A stretch of 7,909 bases of DNA from Roseomonas sp. (GTDB lineage Bacteria; Pseudomonadota; Alphaproteobacteria; Acetobacterales; Acetobacteraceae): positions 1-7,909 of the forward strand of contig JADCFR010000432.1 of the NCBI GenBank assembly GCA_020249415.1. The letters are read 5' to 3'. Below, piece by piece: positions 1 through 5,965 of this stretch. Every line of letters starts with the position of its first letter. The stretch's first letter is position 1. The translations under genes and the position numbers were made by a program. The notes beneath the pieces were generated by a model. That model was given only the letters and a program-made list of their open reading frames with translations. It was not told the origin of the DNA and did no database searches.

Positions 1-100
1 AAGGCCAACACAAATATTGCTATTGACAAGCGACGTCGACTGCAACAGCGTTACTTCCGGGCGGTTAGATTAAGAAGAAGCAACCGTGAGGAGGGAACGC
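1..100 (+). promoter_or_regulatory. Upstream region of the TRAP operon with a possible -35 box
   Basis: No gene is seen here. A perfect -35 hexamer TTGACA lies at 23-28, but 16-19 bases downstream there is no convincing -10 box (the 17-base position reads CAGCGT), so promoter assignment is weak. An 8-base palindrome CGACGTCG at 31-38 sits just after the hexamer and could be half of an operator. The region probably carries the promoter for dctPQM because dctP is the first gene of the cassette, but the true upstream boundary lies outside the window. Confidence 0.25.
89..94 (+). promoter_or_regulatory. Shine-Dalgarno sequence that sets the dctP start
   Basis: AGGAGG at 89-94 lies 6 bases before the ATG at 101, which is ideal spacing. 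The in-frame GTG at 86 overlaps this element and has no ribosome site of its own, so the start is placed at 101. Confidence 0.8.
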
Positions 101-1231
101 ATGTCAAAACAGAAAAATGGTGACGCTGGCACCGAAATCACCAGCATCAATAAGGCGGTTGACCGCCGGAGCTACCTGAAATCTGCCGCCGTGGGTGCGG
201 CGGGCGTCGGGTCTGCCGCGCTGGCGGCGCCAAGCATCGCCCATGCTCAGAACCGGACCTTCCGGCTGAAGCTGCAGAGCAACTGGACCGGAATTGGTAT
301 CGAATCGCAGGATCGCGCCACGCGGCTATTCGTTGAGCGCGTCAATCGGATGTCGGGGGGACGGATTGAAATCACGAATTTCAACGCGGAAGTTCTGCTC
401 GGCATTGGTGAGACCTTTCGTGGTGTAGGCTCTGGTGTTGCGGATCTCGCGGTTACCGCGCCGATCTATCATCGCGGCATCGTGCCGGTCGCTGAATATC
501 TGTGGGCGGTGCCTTTCTTTCCCTTCACAAACCTTGAGTTCTACGAATTGATCTACCAATACATGGGAATCAAGGAGATTTTCCAGGAAGCCTATCGGCC
601 CCATAATGTGGCGCATCTTTCCTATCAGTGCTCCGATGAATGGGGCGCCATGGTATCTACCCGGCCCGTGGCGAAATATGCCGATTTCCGCGGCATGAAG
701 GTGCGCGCCTTCGGGATTTGGGCGGATTGGCTGGTGCATAATGGCGCTTCAATCGTCACGGTGCCTGGCGGTGAAGTCTACACAGCCATTCAAACGCGAA
801 TCCTGGACGCGGCGGCTTTCGGTTCGCCTGATGCCTGGGCGGGCATGAAAATGCACGAGGTCTGCAAGTATTACATCAATCCTTCAGTCGTGCCTTATGA
901 CGTGACTGAGGTCATTATGAACCAACGCACTTTTAATTCCATGCCGGCGGACCTGCAGGAAGTCATGATTTCTGCGTCACGGGTGATGAATTGCGACATC
1001 TCCGCGCTCACGATTCCGACCGATGTGCGCGGCCGCAAGAGACTTTCTGACGGCGGCATGCAAACCATCATGATGCCAGATGATGAGTTGGTGAGAGCTG
1101 CCGATTGGTGCTGGAATCGTTTCATCGGCATGAAGGGCAGAATGCCGCATATTGACAAGGTGATCGAGATCTACACCAACGCGCGCCAGGTCTATAAGGA
1201 TTACTACGGTCCGAAGCGCCTGCCCGTTTGA
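101..1231 (+). CDS. dctP: TRAP transporter solute-binding protein, DctP family, Tat-exported
   Basis: This 376-residue protein is the periplasmic solute receptor of a TRAP transporter; it captures a solute, usually an organic acid, and delivers it to the DctQM membrane pair. A twin-arginine signal is visible: RRSYLK at residues 22-27, a hydrophobic stretch at about 29-43, and a likely cleavage after AHA at residue 49. The mature part has DctP hallmarks: FRGMKVRAFG with Arg202, the position that in the family forms the salt bridge to the ligand carboxylate, and GGEVYTAIQ at 223-231. The segment around GMKMHEVCKYY resembles the 2-oxoacid/mannitol-type branch (TakP-like), but this subgroup call is only a resemblance. 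The start at 101 is chosen by the Shine-Dalgarno site. It is the first gene of a P-Q-M cassette. The substrate is unknown; a carboxylate is inferred. Confidence 0.93.
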   Translation: MSKQKNGDAGTEITSINKAVDRRSYLKSAAVGAAGVGSAALAAPSIAHAQNRTFRLKLQSNWTGIGIESQDRATRLFVERVNRMSGGRIEITNFNAEVLLGIGETFRGVGSGVADLAVTAPIYHRGIVPVAEYLWAVPFFPFTNLEFYELIYQYMGIKEIFQEAYRPHNVAHLSYQCSDEWGAMVSTRPVAKYADFRGMKVRAFGIWADWLVHNGASIVTVPGGEVYTAIQTRILDAAAFGSPDAWAGMKMHEVCKYYINPSVVPYDVTEVIMNQRTFNSMPADLQEVMISASRVMNCDISALTIPTDVRGRKRLSDGGMQTIMMPDDELVRAADWCWNRFIGMKGRMPHIDKVIEIYTNARQVYKDYYGPKRLPV

Positions 1232-1243
1232 CGTCTTTCGCCA

Positions 1244-1279
1244 GGTGAAGCCGTTCCACCAATTCGGTTCGGCTTCATC
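1244..1279 (+). terminator. Hairpin in the dctP-dctQ gap, possible attenuator or processing site
   Basis: TGAAGCCG at 1246-1253 pairs with CGGCTTCA at 1270-1277. The stem extends by a G-U and a G-C pair, and three inner pairs (ACC at 1258-1260 with GGT at 1266-1268) close the loop. No T-run follows, so it is a poor intrinsic terminator. It begins 12 bases after the dctP stop. In binding-protein operons such hairpins commonly protect the first message and lower expression of the membrane genes; that role is inferred here. The rest of the gap (1280-1393) shows nothing clear. Confidence 0.4.
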
Positions 1280-1405
1280 AGGTCGAAGTGATGGCTAGCA
1301 GCTCGATCCGCCTCGGCGTTTACCGACCAAAACCGTTGGCCTGCGCGCGCCATGCGCATATGTAAACACCCTTATGCGACCACCGTATGAAATGAGGACT
1401 TAAAG

Positions 1406-1969
1406 ATGGCATTGATCGAAGCTTATCTTCGCTTCACGGATTGGCTGAATGCCAAATTCGCCTGGATTGTCGCCTTCATGATCTGCCCCATGCTTTTCAT
1501 CATGGTTTGGGAAATTGTGATGCGCTATTTCCTGAATTCGCCAAGTCATTGGGCGTATGAAATTTCTCTTTTCATTTTTGGTGCCTACATCGTTCTGGGC
1601 GGTGCCTATACTTACCTCACAGGCGGCCACATTAATGTGGACATCTTTTGGGGTAAGTTATCACCTCGCGGTCGCGCCATCACCGATGTCTTCACCAGTG
1701 TTTTTGCATTTCTCTACCTTGGCGTGTTGTTCTGGGTGTCGCTGGAGATCACCATCAACTCCTGGCAGATCGGCGAAACCACCATGTCGCACTGGAAGCC
1801 AATCTATTATCCGCTGCGGACCACTCTCCCGGTTGGCTGCTTCCTCTTCCTGATGCAGGTGGTGGCACAGCTTATTCGAAACATCGGCATGGCTGTCACT
1901 GGCCGGGAAGTTTTTCCGGTCCGAACCCACATCCCTGGCTTTTCCTCAGGCTCCACGCCAGTCGGTTAA
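1406..1969 (+). CDS. dctQ: TRAP transporter small membrane subunit, DctQ family
   Basis: This 187-residue inner-membrane protein is the small subunit that pairs with DctM and helps form the docking surface for the binding protein. Four membrane segments can be seen at about 19-41, 53-71, 95-113 and 140-158, as the family requires. Recognisable motifs are WEIVMRYFLNSP after the first helix, GGHINVDIF at 73-81 and the WKPIYYPLR segment before the fourth helix, all typical of DctQ. Length is normal. The start is supported by GAGGA at 1394-1398, seven bases upstream. It lies 174 bases after dctP and 54 bases before dctM on the same strand, consistent with one operon. The C-terminal tail from about residue 165 is polar and probably cytoplasmic. 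Confidence 0.93.
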   Translation: MALIEAYLRFTDWLNAKFAWIVAFMICPMLFIMVWEIVMRYFLNSPSHWAYEISLFIFGAYIVLGGAYTYLTGGHINVDIFWGKLSPRGRAITDVFTSVFAFLYLGVLFWVSLEITINSWQIGETTMSHWKPIYYPLRTTLPVGCFLFLMQVVAQLIRNIGMAVTGREVFPVRTHIPGFSSGSTPVG

Positions 1970-2023
1970 CTGCCAAATGACAATCGCCGCACAAAACAAA
2001 AAAGTCGCTGCTGGAGGTTAAAC

Positions 2024-3343
2024 ATGCTCTCTCTTGGTCCTGAATGGCTCACGATTATCCTGTTCGGCAGCCTGGTCCTGCTTCTGATGGCAGGGGTCCC
2101 GCTTGTCTTTGCGATCGGTGGTGTGGCGACCTTTTTCATTATTCTGCTCTGGGGGCCCCACGCGCTGCCTATCCTGGCCAATCGAACTTATATGGCCATG
2201 GATATGTTCCTACTTGTCGCGGTGCCCATGTTCATATTCATGGGTGCAATGCTGCAGCGATGTGGCATTGCCGAGGATATGTATGAATTAATGTATCATT
2301 GGTTGGGCGGGCTGCGTGGGGGGCTTGCCGCTGGCACTGTGCTGATCTGCACCATGTTTGCAGCCATGGTCGGCATCAGTGGCGCCGCCACGACATCCAT
2401 GGGACTTATCGCGCTGCCTTCCATGTTGAAGCGTGGCTACAGCAAACGGATCGCGATTGGGTGTATTTCGGCTGGCGGGTCGCTTGGCATCCTTATTCCA
2501 CCAAGTGTCTTGATGATCGTTCTTGCTCTTACCTCACGCGTGTCGGTAGGGCAGATGTTCATAGCGGGCATCCTGCCAGGTCTGCTCCTCAGCGGTCTTT
2601 TCATAGCTTACATTCTGATACGTTCCCATCTTCAGAAGGACATAGGGCCGTCTGTGCCTGTAGAGGCACGGCTACCACTGCGCGAAAGATCGCGCCTGCT
2701 GGTAGCGCTGCTACTGCCGATCGGGCTTATCTTTGCCGTCATGGGCTCTATGTTTTTCGGAATCGCGACACCGAGTGAAGCGTCCGCCATTGGTGCACTT
2801 GGCGCTATTCTTAGCGCGGCGCTGAAACGCACCTTGACCCGCGAAAGTTTTACCTCCGCCTTGTTCATCACGCTCCGCCTGAGCGCCATGGTTATTTGGA
2901 TTGTTTTTGCAGCCTCTGCCTTCACCTCGCTTTATGCCGTGACGGGTGCGGCCTCTCTGGTCAGTACACTCATCAAGGGGGTTGGTGATCCCTGGACGGT
3001 GATCATTGTCATGAACATCATCCTGTTTGTGATGGGGATGTTTTTCGATCCTACGGGGATTGTACTTCTGACTGCGCCAATCTTCTTTCCGATCGTTGTA
3101 TCCCTGGGCTTTGATCCGCTTTGGTTCGCCATCATCTTCGTGATCAATATGGAACTAGCCTATCTGACGCCGCCTTTTGGCTTCAATCTTTTTTACATGA
3201 AGGCAGTGGCGCCACCCGGCATCACGATGATGGATATCTACAAATCACAAACTCCCTTCGTGCTACTCATGCTCTTTGGGATGGCTTTGTGCATGATATT
3301 CCCAGGCATCATCACTTGGCTGCCCAGCCTGATGACGACATGA
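2024..3343 (+). CDS. dctM: TRAP transporter large membrane subunit, DctM family
   Basis: This 439-residue integral membrane protein is the translocation channel of the TRAP system and couples solute import to an ion gradient, usually sodium. The protein is hydrophobic throughout, with roughly a dozen membrane segments. Typical DctM motifs are present in both halves: GISGAATTS at 117-125, GSLGILIPPS at 152-161, FDPTGIVLLTAP in the second half and AYLTPPFGFN at 379-388; these paired helix-hairpin regions form the ion and substrate sites in the family. Length is normal for a stand-alone DctM, and it is not fused to DctQ. The start is fixed by GGAGG at 2013-2017, six bases upstream. Sampled G+C (50-57%) is clearly lower than in the genes beyond 4768. 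Confidence 0.95.
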   Translation: MLSLGPEWLTIILFGSLVLLLMAGVPLVFAIGGVATFFIILLWGPHALPILANRTYMAMDMFLLVAVPMFIFMGAMLQRCGIAEDMYELMYHWLGGLRGGLAAGTVLICTMFAAMVGISGAATTSMGLIALPSMLKRGYSKRIAIGCISAGGSLGILIPPSVLMIVLALTSRVSVGQMFIAGILPGLLLSGLFIAYILIRSHLQKDIGPSVPVEARLPLRERSRLLVALLLPIGLIFAVMGSMFFGIATPSEASAIGALGAILSAALKRTLTRESFTSALFITLRLSAMVIWIVFAASAFTSLYAVTGAASLVSTLIKGVGDPWTVIIVMNIILFVMGMFFDPTGIVLLTAPIFFPIVVSLGFDPLWFAIIFVINMELAYLTPPFGFNLFYMKAVAPPGITMMDIYKSQTPFVLLMLFGMALCMIFPGIITWLPSLMTT

Positions 3344-3385
3344 TCCGTCAGCCGGAAAATACTGATGGTGCCGAGGTGCGCTTAC

Positions 3386-3410
3386 TGGGGGAAGAATTAG
3401 ACTTCCCCCA
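3386..3410. terminator. Perfect 9-bp hairpin between dctM and the SDR gene
   Basis: TGGGGGAAG at 3386-3394 and CTTCCCCCA at 3402-3410 form an uninterrupted 9-bp stem around a 7-base loop (AATTAGA). It starts 42 bases after the dctM stop and ends 37 bases before the SDR start. No T-run follows on the plus strand, so full termination is uncertain; it may attenuate read-through or stabilise the upstream message. Confidence 0.5.
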
Positions 3411-3433
3411 TATCTGCTCAGGGTCAAGCATTT

Positions 3434-3438
3434 GAGGA
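3434..3438 (+). promoter_or_regulatory. Shine-Dalgarno sequence favouring a GTG start for the SDR
   Basis: GAGGA at 3434-3438 lies 9 bases before GTG 3448 but 15 bases before the in-frame ATG at 3454. The spacing favours GTG as the start codon, adding two residues. Confidence 0.6.
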
Positions 3439-3447
3439 AGACAACAC

Positions 3448-4224
3448 GTGCAAATGCGCTTCAAGGGTAAGACTGCTGTCATTACTGGTGGCGCGTCTGG
3501 CATCGGCCTCGCGATCGCGCGGCGTTTCATCCAAGAAGGCGGCAAGGTTATTGCGAATGATATCAACCCAGAGCGCATCGCTGCGCTGGCCGCGGAATTG
3601 GGTGAAGCCGGGCTGGCTATTGTCGGCGACGTCACGAGAGAGGAAGACGTGGCCGCCTTATTCGCCACCGCGCTGGATCGGTTTGGCGCGGTGGATGCAA
3701 GCTTTCATGTGGCTGGTGCGAATAGGCACGCCTATATCTCGCGCATGGCAGAGGCTGACTGGGACTTCACGATAAATCTTTGCCTCAAGGGCGTGATGTT
3801 TGCCATGAAGCACGCAGCGCAAGCGATGCTGAAGCAGGGGCACGGCGCGATGGTGAATATCGCTTCCCTCAATGCGCATGTACCGATGCATGCAGGGGCC
3901 GCCTATTCAACCGCCAAGGCCGGAGTTGAGATGCTGACCAAGAATGGCGCGCTGGAACTCACGCCCAGCGGCATTCGGGTCAATGCCATTCTCCCTGGGC
4001 TTGTTCAGACGCCACTCACAAAGCGTCTATTTGAAAATGCGGAGATCCATGCCGCCTTTATTGAGCGCATTCCGCAGGGGCGCGCCGCACAGCCAGAGGA
4101 AATTGCCGCGCCGGCGCTGTTCCTTGCGAGTGCGGATGCCAGCTACATCTCCGGCGCATCGCTGCTGGTTGATGGGGCCTGGGCGGTGAGTGGTTATCCG
4201 GACATGCGACCTTGGCGGAATTGA
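3448..4224 (+). CDS. Short-chain dehydrogenase/reductase (SDR), classical FabG-like type
   Basis: This 258-residue cytoplasmic NAD(P)-dependent oxidoreductase has the classical SDR layout and length. The Rossmann cofactor motif TGGASGIG is at 13-20; Asp38 at the end of the second strand usually selects NAD over NADP, and Asp61 contacts adenine. The catalytic tetrad is complete: Asn110, Ser140, Tyr153 and Lys157 (YSTAK). The usual NNAG motif reads HVAG at 87-90, a tolerated variant. The C-terminal SGASLLVDGAW segment is typical of the FabG-like superfamily, whose members act on many alcohols and ketones. It lies 104 bases after dctM, beyond a strong hairpin, so it may be co-expressed with the transporter and act on the imported solute; this is inference. 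A housekeeping FabG is less likely because no fatty-acid genes are nearby. Confidence 0.9.
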   Translation: MQMRFKGKTAVITGGASGIGLAIARRFIQEGGKVIANDINPERIAALAAELGEAGLAIVGDVTREEDVAALFATALDRFGAVDASFHVAGANRHAYISRMAEADWDFTINLCLKGVMFAMKHAAQAMLKQGHGAMVNIASLNAHVPMHAGAAYSTAKAGVEMLTKNGALELTPSGIRVNAILPGLVQTPLTKRLFENAEIHAAFIERIPQGRAAQPEEIAAPALFLASADASYISGASLLVDGAWAVSGYPDMRPWRN

Positions 4225-4285
4225 TACACGCTAATTGGCCATCTTAACCGGCAGTAGCCCGTAGTGCCGTCAGGGTTGTTCCCTA

Positions 4286-4471
4286 GGCCCTCCGCGTCCC
4301 CCACCGCGCGCCCCTACGCCTACTTCGGGTTGAGGCCCATTTCGTCTCGACAGGCGAGAGAACCGTCACGAACTCAGCAAGGCCGCCAAAATCATAACCT
4401 ATTGAAAAATAATCATTCTCTTTAACCGAACCAATTTTGGCGAGGTTCGGTCGAAAACAGACAAAAGGGCT
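4286..4471 (-). pseudogene. Open minus-strand frame without ATG, possible decayed coding remnant
   Basis: Reading from 4471 leftward, 62 codons stay open between a TGA at 4472-4474 and a TAG at 4283-4285. The translation includes GYDFGGLAEFVTVLSPVETK and then a basic tail rich in Arg. No in-frame ATG or ribosome site is present, and no family was recognised. It could be a gene fragment or chance openness; the A+T-rich to G+C-rich shift across it argues against one functional gene. Confidence 0.15.
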
Positions 4472-4517
4472 TCAGAGACCGATTTTGAGCCTTTCCCCGG
4501 TCTCCGAGGTTCGGTCG
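4425..4517. repeat. Cluster of direct and inverted repeats around GGTTCGGT
   Basis: CGAGGTTCGGTCG occurs twice as a direct repeat, at 4441-4453 and 4505-4517, a 64-base period. An inverted copy of its core, ACCGAACC, is at 4425-4432 and can pair with 4444-4451 across an 11-base spacer. Between the two direct copies, GAGACCG at 4475-4481 pairs with CGGTCTC at 4498-4504. The arrangement could be an integrase arm-site region, a protein-binding array or a structured RNA; none is established. Confidence 0.5.
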
Positions 4518-4530
4518 CCTTCGCAAATTC

Positions 4531-4547
4531 CTTTGAAATCCTCAAAG
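4531..4547 (-). terminator. Small hairpin downstream of tRNA-Ser, possible terminator
   Basis: CTTTGA at 4531-4536 and TCAAAG at 4542-4547 form a 6-bp stem with a 5-base loop. On the minus strand it begins 46 bases after the tRNA 3' end and is followed by GAATTTG, a poor substitute for a U-run. It is the only candidate terminator seen for the tRNA transcript. Confidence 0.3.
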
Positions 4548-4593
4548 AAACGCGGGCCGTTTTCAGGCATGGGACCAGTTCGCGACGAAAAGC

Positions 4594-4686
4594 TGGCGGA
4601 GGGGATGGGATTCGAACCCACGATAGGACTATTAATCCTATAACGGTTTAGCAAACCGCCGCCTTCGGCCACTCGGCCACCCCTCC
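4594..4686 (-). tRNA. tRNA-Ser, anticodon GCU
   Basis: Read on the minus strand, this is a complete 93-base type II tRNA. The acceptor stem GGAGGGG (4680-4686) pairs perfectly with CCCCTCC (4598-4604), followed by discriminator G and an encoded CCA (4594-4596). The anticodon stem-loop CGGTTTGCTAAACCG places GCT at 4650-4652, which decodes AGC and AGU serine codons. A long variable arm (ATAGGA pairing with TCCTAT) is diagnostic of the serine class, and the T-loop TTCGAAT is standard. It sits between the gst stop and the repeat-rich stretch, with its 3' end facing the TRAP/SDR cassette, the usual orientation for integration at a tRNA. Confidence 0.97.
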
Positions 4687-4723
4687 GCAGGAGTGGAAAG
4701 TCACACGGCGTTGCAACACGCTG

Positions 4724-4752
4724 CTTCTAGTGCCACGGCGGGGCAGCGTCAA
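4724..4752 (-). promoter_or_regulatory. Sigma-70-type promoter for tRNA-Ser
   Basis: On the minus strand, TTGACG (4747-4752; 5 of 6 to the -35 consensus) is followed after exactly 17 bases by TAGAAG (4724-4729; 4 of 6 to the -10 consensus). The expected start is near 4717, about 31 bases before the mature tRNA end at 4686. The palindrome GTTGCAAC at 4710-4717 overlaps that start. This gives the tRNA its own promoter within the 81-base gap after gst. Confidence 0.55.
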
Positions 4753-4767
4753 ACCCGAAACGCTCCC

Positions 4768-5400
4768 TCAGCCCAGTGAAACCTCAAACCCGCGCTTTGT
4801 TGCGGGCCGTGCCATCATCGCCTCATACCAGCGCCTCACGTTCGGCAGCCCAGCCAAATCCACCTGATGGCGTTCATGCCGCCAGGCCCAGCCCAGAATC
4901 GCGAAATCGGCGATTGAAGGTTCGCCGTTGGTGGCCACAAAATCCCGCCCCTCCAGCCGCCGATCCAGAACGCCATACAAGCGCTTGGTCTCATCATGAT
5001 AGCGCTTGAAGCCATAGTCACGTGCCGGCCCTTCGGGCTGCATCAGGAAGTGATGCACCTGCCCCGGCATGGGGCCAAAGCCGCCCATCTGCCACATCAG
5101 CCATTCATACACCGGCACGCGCGCCCGCAAATCGCGCGGCATGAAGCGCCCGGTTTTCTCAGCCAAATAGAGCAAAATCGCGCCGCTTTCGAACACCGTA
5201 ATCGGCTTACCCTCCGGCCCCTCAGGGTCCTCAATGGCGGGGATGCGCTTATTCGGGCTTAAGGCCAGGAATTCCGGGTTGAATTGCTCGCCCTTGCTGA
5301 TGTTCACCGGGCGCACCGCATAGGCCAAGCCCATTTCTTCAAGCGCGACACTGATCTTGCGCCCATTCGGCGTATTCCAGGTCCAGAAGGTAATGCTCAT
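4768..5400 (-). CDS. Glutathione S-transferase family protein, nu-class (YfcG/YghU-like)
   Basis: This 210-residue cytoplasmic protein has an N-terminal thioredoxin-like domain (about 1-82) and a helical C-terminal domain. The sequence follows the E. coli YfcG pattern closely: NTPNGRKI at 9-16 with the Thr-Pro-Asn that replaces a catalytic Tyr/Ser/Cys, KGEQFNPEFL near 36-45, SPNKRIPAI with cis-Pro54, FESGAILLYLAEKTG from 70 with Glu71-Ser72 binding the glutathione gamma-glutamyl group, and later WLMWQMGGFGPMPGQ. YfcG-type enzymes act as glutathione-dependent disulfide reductases with weak peroxidase activity. The start at ATG 5400 is preferred over TTG 5409 because AAGGA lies 9 bases before it. 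It is encoded 58 bases downstream of a peroxiredoxin on the same strand, which fits thiol-redox defence. Confidence 0.92.
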   Translation of the reverse strand: MSITFWTWNTPNGRKISVALEEMGLAYAVRPVNISKGEQFNPEFLALSPNKRIPAIEDPEGPEGKPITVFESGAILLYLAEKTGRFMPRDLRARVPVYEWLMWQMGGFGPMPGQVHHFLMQPEGPARDYGFKRYHDETKRLYGVLDRRLEGRDFVATNGEPSIADFAILGWAWRHERHQVDLAGLPNVRRWYEAMMARPATKRGFEVSLG

Positions 5401-5409
5401 GGGCGGCAA

Positions 5410-5414
5410 TCCTT
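5410..5414 (-). promoter_or_regulatory. Shine-Dalgarno sequence that sets the gst start
   Basis: On the minus strand AAGGA (5410-5414) lies 9 bases before ATG 5400. It abuts TTG 5409 with no spacing, which rules that codon out as the start. Confidence 0.65.
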
Positions 5415-5427
5415 AAGGGTCAGCCGA

Positions 5428-5445
5428 CGCGCCCGGAAGGGCGCG
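5428..5445. terminator. G+C-rich hairpin between peroxiredoxin and gst genes
   Basis: CGCGCCC at 5428-5434 and GGGCGCG at 5439-5445 form a perfect 7-bp stem on a 4-base loop. It starts 14 bases after the peroxiredoxin stop and ends 28 bases before the gst start. No T-run follows on the minus strand, so partial attenuation or message protection is more likely than full termination. Co-transcription of the two genes therefore remains possible. Confidence 0.4.
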
Positions 5446-5458
5446 CCAGGCAATCACA

Positions 5459-5941
5459 TCAAAGCGCGGCCAGAACCGCTTCGGCCTTGCTCACGTCAAA
5501 CGCACCCGGGGCTTCCACGGCCACATGCGTCACCTTGCCGTCCTTCGCCACCAGGGCAAAGCGCTGGCAGCGCACGCCAAGGCCACGGGCCGTCAGGTCG
5601 AATTCCAGGCCCATCGCCTTGGTGAAGGCGGCCGAGCCATCGGCAATCATCGTCACCTGATCCGTGATGCCCTGATCCTTGGCCCAGGCGCCCATCACAA
5701 AAGCGTCATTCACCGCCATGCAGGCAATGGCATGCACGCCCTTGGCCTTCAGCGCCGCGGCGTGTTCCACAAACCCCGGCAAATGCTTGGCCGAGCAGGT
5801 GGGGGTGAAGGCGCCCGGCACGCCGAACAGCACAACCGTGCGGCCTTTGAAGAATTCCGCCGTATCAAGCTCCTTGGGGCCATCTGGGGTGCCCTGCATG
5901 ACCTTCATTGCGGGGATGCTGTCGCCAATCTTGATCGTCAT
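5459..5941 (-). CDS. Peroxiredoxin, Prx5/AhpE-like type
   Basis: This 160-residue cytoplasmic thiol peroxidase reduces hydrogen peroxide and organic hydroperoxides. The Prx5 signature PGAFTPTCSAKHLPGF is at 42-57, with Thr46 and the peroxidatic Cys49. Arg124, in GVRCQRF, is the conserved arginine that activates the cysteine. ACMAVNDAFVM near 73-83 is a standard Prx5 segment. Length is typical for the bacterial form without a fused glutaredoxin. Two further cysteines are present, Cys74 and Cys125; the latter sits where this motif more often has Ser. AAGGAGA at 5947-5953, five bases before the ATG, supports the start. The gene is divergent from the transglycosylase and followed by a nu-class GST, which could supply glutathione-based recycling; that link is inferred. 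Confidence 0.94.
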   Translation of the reverse strand: MTIKIGDSIPAMKVMQGTPDGPKELDTAEFFKGRTVVLFGVPGAFTPTCSAKHLPGFVEHAAALKAKGVHAIACMAVNDAFVMGAWAKDQGITDQVTMIADGSAAFTKAMGLEFDLTARGLGVRCQRFALVAKDGKVTHVAVEAPGAFDVSKAEAVLAAL

Positions 5942-5965
5942 GGATGTCTCCTTGCTGGTGGGGAT

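Larger units (their letters stand above)
4225..4593. other. Gene-free stretch with repeats between the SDR gene and tRNA-Ser
   Basis: No intact gene is seen in these 369 bases. The first part (about 4280-4340) is G+C-rich. A patch at about 4391-4440 is A+T-rich: the line 4381-4440 has 21 G+C of 60. From 4425 on there are several short direct and inverted repeats, listed separately. An imperfect inverted repeat (CGGCA 4249-4253 with TGCCG 4265-4269) near the SDR stop is too weak to call a terminator. On the minus strand, 4286-4471 is open for 62 codons but has no ATG. The mix of compositions suggests debris at a recombination-prone site. Confidence 0.6.

Noticed and set aside
86..88. GTG 86 as the dctP start
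   Set aside because: It overlaps the Shine-Dalgarno sequence of ATG 101 and has no ribosome site itself.
2299..2778. 159-codon plus-strand frame inside dctM
   Set aside because: It is an out-of-frame reading of dctM, rich in Trp, His and Arg, whereas the dctM frame carries all family motifs.
4441..4517. Direct repeats considered as a CRISPR array
   Set aside because: Only two 13-base copies exist, too short and too few, with no further units and no cas genes.
4594..4610. Possible att duplication of the tRNA 3' end
   Set aside because: No second copy of the tRNA 3' sequence was found elsewhere in the window, so no attachment pair can be called.
4437..4672. Short open frames on both strands across 4437-4672
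   Set aside because: Both run through the tRNA-Ser gene; peptides such as VGSNPIPSA are the familiar mistranslation of a tRNA T-arm, not a protein.
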